DNA of 64,000 nt from Asterella californica (Eukaryota > Streptophyta > Marchantiopsida > Marchantiales > Aytoniaceae), in contig JAYKYS010000001.1 in the NCBI GenBank assembly GCA_036924285.1, forward strand, positions 36,579,501 to 36,643,500. The letters run 5' to 3'. Of this stretch, positions 57,601 to 64,000 are shown in pieces; positions within the stretch are counted from its first letter, which is position 1; each line of letters begins with the position of its first letter. The position numbers and the translations under genes are program-made. The notes below the pieces were generated by a model. That model was not told the origin of the DNA. It did not search any database and saw only the letters and a program-made list of their open reading frames with translations.

Positions 57601-58536
57601 GAGGGAGGCACTCGGGGGACTACGAAGGGAGAGATTGGACTCCCTGAATGAGCTAAAGATCAGGGATCTAAGGAACTCTTTCCGGGGGACCTCCCTGGGG
57701 CTCTCGCGGGGGAATGCTGACGACACTGATGGGCCAGCTCTGGACAGTCTCCTCCGATGGGCGGGGGAGATTCAGGTGATCCCCGGGACGCTCCAAGAAA
57801 GCGACAGCTGGTGCTGGGGTAAAGAGGGACGCGCAATGACGGGTGGAAGCTTGGGCTGAAGACCTGGAAATGGCTCTTGACCGAGGAGGTGGTGGACTGG
57901 AACAAGCTGAACGAGAGATGGGGGGTAACGGATACTGAGAAAGGATGGGGAGATAGATGGAAGAAAGTCTGGCAGAGTGGGGGGACGACAAGAATTAATG
58001 TTTGGTTTTGGCGTCTCCTGAACCGTGGCTTCTTCACTAATACGAGGGCCCTCTTGATGGAGATCGGTGATGGGAATTGCCCGAGAGGGTGTGGGGCCGC
58101 TGAAACTCTGGAACACCTCTTCTGGCACTGCCCCGTTGCTAAGACCAGGTGGAGGAGGATGCAATTACACAGGAGAGATTGCGGGTTCGACTACGATGAA
58201 GACAGCGACCTCCTACTGACTATCGACCAGGCCCTAACGACGAGAAAATACAACCCGGCGATGGCTCTACTCTTCTATGAACACACTCATAATGTCTGGA
58301 AAGAACGGACGGACGAGATTTTCAGGGGACTAAAGACTGACCGCCTTGCTGCGAGGATCATCGCCGAAGTGGCTAATGCCCTCTGGGCCGGGCTAAAAGT
58401 GGACGGGAGCCCTGAAAACAAAAAAGCCTGGGGCAAGGCTATGGAGTCGATAGGGAAAATACAAGGATTCCTGCAAACCAACACGGAAGCAGGACATGCT
58501 AGGAGACGACAACTTCAGACAGTAAATGGAAGCTAA
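54603..58536 (+). pseudogene. LINE ORF2: endonuclease, reverse transcriptase, zinc-finger tail
   Basis: The AP-endonuclease fills about residues 1-240: SWNVRGLGG with catalytic Asn11, ALQELKT with Glu42, LLGDWNMVE and LSDHIPVVV with the final Asp-His pair. RT follows: KSPGIDGVTYEVVQ before a frameshift in seven A's at 56129-56135, then GNWRPISLLTVTYKILSKLL, FIQGRDIFDNILS, LDFMKAYDRVS, GVRQGCPVAPYLFA and the catalytic FADD (about 56726-56740). A TAA at 57002-57004 interrupts the connection, reading resumes in the same frame, and a second frameshift lies near 57840-57875. The end is a reverse-transcriptase-associated zinc-binding region with CPRGCGAAETLEHLFWHC at 58079-58132. Three breaks in about 1,300 codons, two of them in or near homopolymers, suggest a young but dead copy. 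Confidence 0.9.
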
Positions 58537-59322
58537 AATGAAGAAGCGCATGTGCAAGAAAGGCAAAAAAAGTAGGGAAAAGTTCCGGAAAGGGCACTCG
58601 AGAAGGTGTGAATACAAGGGGCACGATACCAGGGGACCGAGGTGGAGCCATGGGCGGGGAAGACCTCGTGCTTTCGACCTCAGGAGGGGGCTCCCTCCTC
58701 TGTCCTCGACGCCTCCCGAGCTGGTCTAGAAAGATCCCGATATGATGAACCAGGAGAAGGCAATGATGAAGTGGGGCCAGAAGGGCGCTGACCTCGATCC
58801 GGCTGCCATGAATCGACAGAATCACAGTGTCAGAGACAAATCCTGCAACCTGATTATGGCTATGATTACCTCGATGGACGAGCGAAGAAAAGTGACTCAA
58901 AGCAATCAAGTGATCCCTGCGATTGCTATCTGCTCGAAGGTTGACGAGAATGCGTGGACGGCCGTGAGTGGTCTCCCTTCATTGCCTGCTCTGGCCGCTG
59001 GCGATGGCCGCCGCGAGGAGTGGAGACGCAATAGCGATTTGGGCCCCCTCTCGGGAGAGGACGAGAAAGGCGGGGACATGGTCGCGAAGGAGAAGACGAG
59101 AAAGGAGGATGGCACGAGGTCGAGACCCGCGATGAGGCGGACTAGAGGGGTGCGCAGACGGGTGGGGGTTGGATTTGGGGGGGGTTGCTGGGGCCTGTTT
59201 GCGGGCTGTTAGCGAGGCCCCGGCCTTCAGTTCGGGGGCCTGGGGCCGGATTATGTTTACGGGTGGCACCCTTTAGCCGGGAATAAAATTTCGGGCTGGT
59301 CCATCGTGGCCTTTCATTAAAA

Positions 59323-59355
<33 letters not shown>

Positions 59356-59368
59356 AAAAAATAAAAAA
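58537..59368 (+). other. LINE 3' untranslated region and A-rich tail
   Basis: G-rich non-coding sequence ending in repeated AAAAT units (about 59319-59368). The G-rich block at 59150-59220 is typical of L1-type 3' regions. Confidence 0.8.
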
Positions 59369-59384
59369 ATTGCACGCGAGAGTG

Positions 59385-59840
59385 TTGACTGACACTATTG
59401 AGGTCTGTACTGTGAAGTCCGCAGAAAGATTCCTTACCGTGCTTTCCCATTCTGTCTGCTCAGTAAGGAGTATATCCCATCTTATCCGTCATCGTGTTCT
59501 TTCTGTTAGGAAGGAGGAAAAAGTTCCCCAAAAGTTCATGTTGTATGCATTTACTCTTCTTCCGAGTTAAAAAGAGGGGAATATGTAATTAGCATGTGGG
59601 TAAAGGATTCATTGATCAAAGTATAATATATTAAATATAATAAATAATTAAATGATACTTAATAATCTAAAGTTTTTAATTAAATTTTTAAAATAATAAT
59701 ATGTAAACATAAACATGGAAGTTATAGTCCATTCAGTTTGAACTTTGAATTTTTTGTATGAGAGTAAGCAAAGAGATATAAAAGTATTGATTTAAACGTT
59801 CGAGTATCGTATAATATTTCTCGAGATACATGACTGACTC
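59385..59840. other. Intergenic, AT-rich
   Basis: Continuation of the LINE target site. The 59580-59820 part is very AT-rich with no gene visible. Confidence 0.5.
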
Positions 59841-59844
59841 TTTG

Positions 59845-60240
59845 GTTCTACAATAGGTACAGAGATGGCTACGACAGGTTGAATTACAATTGCTGAAAGA
59901 GTTTCATGATACCTTGTGAGCTGGACATCGTGGTGTATGGACTACTTACACAAAGATGAAAAAAAGGTATTGGCGGAACGTCTATATCATGATGTTGTGG
60001 ATTTCGTAAGGTTATGTTTACATTGCCGATTCTACTCTGAGGTCCGTTCTAGAGATGTCCTCACTTATCCGCCCAATATCCACTTCCAGTGGGTGACTGA
60101 TGATGTGATAATGCCTCTGGGACTATGACGAATGTTTTACTTGGTATTAGCCCGAGAGAATCTCTCCAACTTCGTGGAGGGGCGAGCATTACAGACGCAG
60201 ACTACAAAAGATATATGTAGGTTCGTGCTTGAGGATATCA
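59845..60240 (+). pseudogene. Gypsy integrase zinc-binding fragment
   Basis: Plus strand reads LQLLKEFHDTL, AGHRGV, then DVVDFVRLCLHCRFYSEVRS and YPPNIHFQWVTDDVIMPLGL, then FYLVLARENLSNFVEGRALQ and CRFVLEDI. This is the H2C2 zinc finger and the start of the integrase core of a Ty3/gypsy element, with stops and a frameshift. It ends abruptly at about 60240, where a minus-strand gag fragment begins. Confidence 0.7.
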
Positions 60241-60900
60241 ATTGTCGAACTCATCGATGAAGTCATTCAACTCAATCATATCTATTGCATCTGAGTATCG
60301 TATAGAATCTTTTGTGAGTCCATAGATCCTATCCCTATCCCACAACAATGATGTGACGACACAATCGTTGTTGTAATCTCTACCGACTCACCGTCTGGAT
60401 CGATGTTCATCGTCGGTGAAATAGATGACAAATGTTGATACATCACGCCGTTATGTGTAAACCCATCGTGTATTGTAGAAGGAACCTCCCTCGAAACTTT
60501 TTGAGAACTCTATGATGATAAAACCTCATGCCAACCGTGAACGAACCGCTCAAACTAGAGCACTGACAACTGATATCACACCGGTATCACATATGATCAC
60601 AACTAGCCCTTATTTGCTCATACTGAGCTAACCTATTCTTTACTAGGATTGGTAAGGACGACATGTACCTGTCATCATCACACGATCTGTTGGTCTGCAA
60701 GTCCAACAGAATCGTAAGAGAAACAAATATAGTATGACTGGTCCGCAATTCTAACATCACAATCGACAACAGACTAGAGTGAAACCACTCTAGAACATCA
60801 ACGCCAACAAAAGCAAACGTGGCATACAAACAGGAAGCAAAGCATAGAAAGGATCCAATCACAAGAAGTTCAAACGAACCCTCCACATAAAACATACACG
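60241..60900 (-). pseudogene. Gag and leader fragment of the gypsy B family
   Basis: This aligns with 32300-32975: GATGAAGTCATTCAACTCAA matches GATGAAGTCATCCAGCTCAA, followed by matching GTCCATAGATC..ATCCC/TCCCACAACAA and, in the leader, TTTACTAGGAT and ACAAACAGGAAGCA. Identity is roughly 75-80% by eye, lower than between copies A and B, so it is an older copy. Confidence 0.7.
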
Positions 60901-62080
60901 AAAAGAGTAATTCAGCCCTCTCCAGATTGACTCTACCTCCATTCGGTAACCATATGCATAATATATAGCAACCGATAATTACAAATAGTGTATGGAATCA
61001 CTAACTAGGTGTCCTACTAGCTAGTAGTCTCCATCGACATCAACCACGATACACATATAAGAAGTATGTAAATACTTATGCGCTTTCTTATGTGCGAAGT
61101 TTTGATTTTTTGATTTTGTTAATTAATTGATTAGTTGTAAAGTAAATAAGAACAATATGTTGTAGAAGATAGAAGATAGGAGTAGATAGTGTGATTAGAA
61201 GTTTAGTGAAGAATCTCTGTTCTGGAAAAATCTATCGAATTTATGGATACAGTTCGAATATGATTTTCTCATAGTTGAATTCCTTGGACGAAGAACTTTC
61301 TAACGATGTGTTGTGTAAGGCGAATGGAATCTGAATGACAAAGTTATAGAAGATTGAAGTTGTGACGAGGTTGAAGAGGAATGATCTCGTAGTATTACGG
61401 ACGTCGAAAAACATCAGTGAGACTAAGGAAACTTTAACTTCGGCACGTATAGAGAGACAATCGTGACATATAAATAGAATGACTAAGGTCATTTGTCTTA
61501 TAGCGATCAGAGCGATAGCAGGAGCGGAGGAGCCGCACTCTCCGACCTACGAAGTACATCTTCTTCGCCGAAGTCAGGTTGTAAAGAAGAAACCACTTTC
61601 TTCGTACCTCACTTCCTTCTTCGTAGCATTTCTCTTTCGATAACTTAGAACTTCAGTATATGTGAGGGATGCAGACATCTAAACCGCCGCGGCTTCGGAC
61701 ATTAGATGTTAACCGTGTTGGACCTCGCTGATACGCGAACGACTTGGAGGAGATGGGAATATCATTCCTCTTACTACCTTGGTGGGGAATGATATCGGCT
61801 AAGCTAGTACAAGAGCTGAAAGTATGCAGACCACATCCTTCGGACGACTCATATGGGAGGTCTACGAATTGGACCGAAGCACACTGATCCTTCGTCCTAT
61901 GCATTGACGATGCAAGGAAGGAGGAGGACCTCCTCTTCGATAGTACTTCGATGCAAGCGTCAGCCGAAGCAGTCTGAAATTTCTCGTGGCTCTTCAAGGA
62001 AGTATCACAAGGGAGGAATGGATATCGCATCAGTGACTATCGCAACCCGAAGAAGAGAGAAGTCACAGATGCAATCATGA
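60901..62080. other. Intergenic DNA, possibly transposon-derived
   Basis: No recognised gene. The CTTCG and GAAGT words become frequent after 61500, as in the following ORF and in 35.9-36.2 kb. Confidence 0.4.
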
Positions 62081-62085
62081 CGATC

Positions 62086-63366
62086 TTTCGACCAAGGAGA
62101 ACTACATATATGTCAAATTGGCAGATTAATTTTATCGAGGAGCTCTTCGTCGGAAAATGAGCACATTGGACGAGGATCATACATCTGCATGTCCAGAAAC
62201 TATGGACCGAAGAGGACGTGATGTACATCAGAGCATTCGTATTGATGTTTTACATGAGGATGGGGTTGCTTTCTAATGCAAACAGAAGAAGTTAGGCTTC
62301 ATCGCAGCAGCCGAGGACGATGAGTTTGAAGTCGAGCCAACCTCAGTAAGAGATGTATAGTTGGAGAAGTTCTTCGATGAAGTAGTAGGCGAAGAAGGAG
62401 CGATTGAAGAAGATGCACCGAAGACAACAACTGCGATAGAGACGACGACTGAGAAGGAACATGAGCTCGTAAACTTGGAAGAAGAGGATGAGGAAGTCGC
62501 AGAAGTAACAGCACATGTCCGGCGGAGTGAGCGAAGAAAGATCTTGGAAGACACGCCGAGGTCTGTATAGAAGTTCCGGAAGAAAATGAAGTATATGCGG
62601 ACGGTTTGCATCGATGGCAAAGAAGCAGCAGAAATTGACGTCGAGGATGAAGGTACATCGCAAGAGGAGAAAAAAAGAAGAGAACGATGCAATACATGCA
62701 GCTTCATCGACCATCGACGAGGTACATCGACTCAATTCTTCGGCGAAGTATTTGCAGGAGGTTGTTGTACCATTACTCTTTGCCTTAGAGAGTAATCGAG
62801 AAACATACGAGGAATTTGTCGGGTGACAATTGAATTTGGTCGAGATGGTACAGACGATGCACTTTGGTCGAGGAAACTGGATGCAGGAGAAAGATAATCT
62901 ACGCGTTGCAGTCTTGGAAGCGAAGAAAGAGAGTACGGCGAAGTCTGAGGAGATTCGAAACCTAACTTCGGAGCACGAGGAGGTTCTTCGCCAGAAGGTG
63001 AAACAAGGGAAAGAACACGAGAAAGTCCTTTCACTTGTAAAGGAGTTGGACAAGATGTGTTTGCAAAGGAATTGCAATCAAGACATCGTCGCATAGATGA
63101 CCAAGGAGATTGCAGATCTGAAGCGGCGATGTATTTCGGATGAAGAACAGATTGCGCAACTTCGGAGTAGAGTAGAACCGACACTGAAGAACTACTTTGC
63201 TATCGACTTAGATACTTCGGAGCTGAAGATTCTTCATGAGATTAAGCAGGAGTTAGGTGCAGCAGATGTAGAGGGTTCTTCGACGAAGAACCAAATAGCT
63301 AGACTAGGCCAGAGGGTAGTTAGAGAGCTCCGAAAGATTAGAGCGACTATTGAGTTCTCAGGTTAA
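62086..63366 (+). pseudogene. Decayed coiled-coil ORF, probably transposon-borne
   Basis: A protein-like reading spans the region with several breaks. The best part, 62614-63366, is one frame interrupted only by TGA at 62824 and TAG at 63094. It contains SSTIDEVHRLNSSAKYLQEV, VVPLLFALESNRETYEEFVG, then heptad-rich EAKKESTAKSEEIRNLTSEH, KEIADLKRRCISDEEQIAQL and LKILHEIKQELGAADVEGSS, ending RELRKIRATIEFSG. Upstream, in another frame, is an acidic stretch with VNLEEEDEEVAEVTAHVRRS (62361-62570). Long coiled coils with a short C-terminal domain occur in gag-like or accessory proteins of plant transposons, but I cannot assign a family. Confidence 0.5.
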
Positions 63367-64000
63367 CGAGATCAGCTAGGGAGTTAACGATAGGATCCGA
63401 TGTGGTGTCTGGTGTCATTTCGAGTACATGACCTTCATCCGACGGTACCAATGTACATCCGACTTCTTAGGAAGACGATCTCCCATCTTCGTGAAAAACT
63501 GTATATAAGCGTTGTGTTGTTTGTGCTTAGGACCTCTATGTGTTTGTTATTTAGATTTTCTATTTCCTGAGTTTACGGAGCCATTGTGTGTTTGTCTTCT
63601 TCGGAGATTTACCTACAAAGTCTTGTAGTTTGTTGTGGTACGAGTTAGTCTGAGTGACAAAGACCTCGTATGTTTACAACCGAAGCCTGAGAATAGACCA
63701 GCATCTACGGAGTTAGTTTACTACGAAGTTAACTTTTGTAGAAGTTGTCCTTTGGTGAAGACACTTTGGAGGAAGTTGAATTACGTACTTCGGCGGAAGA
63801 AGAGTCTTCTTCGTCAGAGTTTTTTGAGAGTAATAGTAGTAGACATAACTTAATGTTTAGGTGTTAGAGACTACTTAGTAGCACTTCAGCAGTACTTTTT
63901 TGTTGAGACATTTTCATCTGTGGCTCTGTATCTCTGTTGTTTATTTTTTTCTTGAGGTCCCTGACTTGTTTAGTACATGTTATGTTATTTGTCAAGATTA
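63367..64000. other. Sequence after the coiled-coil ORF, unidentified
   Basis: CTTCGG-rich; the open frame at 63635-63853 has no recognisable domain. It could be the 3' part of the same mobile element, which would run past the window edge. Confidence 0.35.

Larger units (their letters stand above)
51784..59384 (+). mobile_element. Full-length L1-type LINE with 16-bp target-site duplication
   Basis: The body spans 51800-59368, about 7.57 kb. ATTGCACGCGAGAGTG occurs at 51784-51799 and again at 59369-59384, directly after an A-rich (AAAAT)n tail (about 59319-59368). This exact duplication, the tail and two ORFs in L1 order mark a complete, fairly recent insertion. ORF1 is a CCHC RNA-binding protein. 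ORF2 has AP-endonuclease, RT and a C-terminal zinc-finger region. Breaks in both ORFs (see entries) make this copy inactive as read. Confidence 0.95.

Overview
The window looks like nuclear DNA from a streptophyte plant, most likely a seed-free one (bryophyte grade). This is inferred from an intron-rich FURRY-type cell morphogenesis gene that keeps the land-plant exon content, a compact three-exon dehydrogenase gene, and a dense load of plant-style retroelements (Ty1/copia with an initiator-Met primer site, several Ty3/gypsy families, an L1-type LINE). I cannot name the species.

Layout. 1-5393 (minus): eleven exons of the N-terminal part of a FURRY-like scaffold protein, running off the left edge. 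5.4-14.3 kb: AT-rich DNA without recognisable genes, with several perfect hairpins, short duplications and one LTR copy (12.3-12.75 kb). 14.36-15.63 kb: decayed PIF/Harbinger-type transposase. 15.7-16.2 and 18.9-19.2 kb: minisatellites. 19.86-20.86 kb (minus): decayed Myb/SANT-like transposon partner gene with two hairpins in it. 22.2-32.98 kb (minus): a Ty3/gypsy family present as a 2-kb truncated copy (A) next to a long copy (B). 32.98-35.4 kb (plus): a second, broken gypsy pol. 35.4-39.5 kb: non-coding, with a possible LTR and primer site. 39.5 kb: a weak small ORF. 41.69-43.15 kb (minus): a zinc-free enoyl-reductase/quinone-oxidoreductase-type gene. 44.65-49.79 kb: complete copia element with 258-bp LTRs. 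51.8-59.37 kb: full-length L1-type LINE with a 16-bp target-site duplication. 59.8-60.9 kb: back-to-back gypsy fragments. 62.1-63.4 kb: a decayed coiled-coil ORF, probably from a transposable element.

The most interesting object is copy B. Between its protease and its RNase H/integrase it carries a cytosine-5 DNA methyltransferase-like domain: motif I, an acidic motif II, the PCQ motif IV, the ENV motif VI, a motif VIII-like arginine segment and a motif X-like end, all in order on the minus strand. This copy is dead: it has stops and frameshifts, most of its reverse transcriptase is missing, and a 1283-bp probable solo LTR sits in the methyltransferase right after the PCQ motif. The architecture (gag, protease, DNMT, RT, RNase H, integrase) suggests a retroelement family that carried its own methylation enzyme.

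Only two loci look like working host genes (FURRY-like and the reductase). Nearly everything else recognisable is mobile DNA at different stages of decay, the LINE and the copia element being the youngest.
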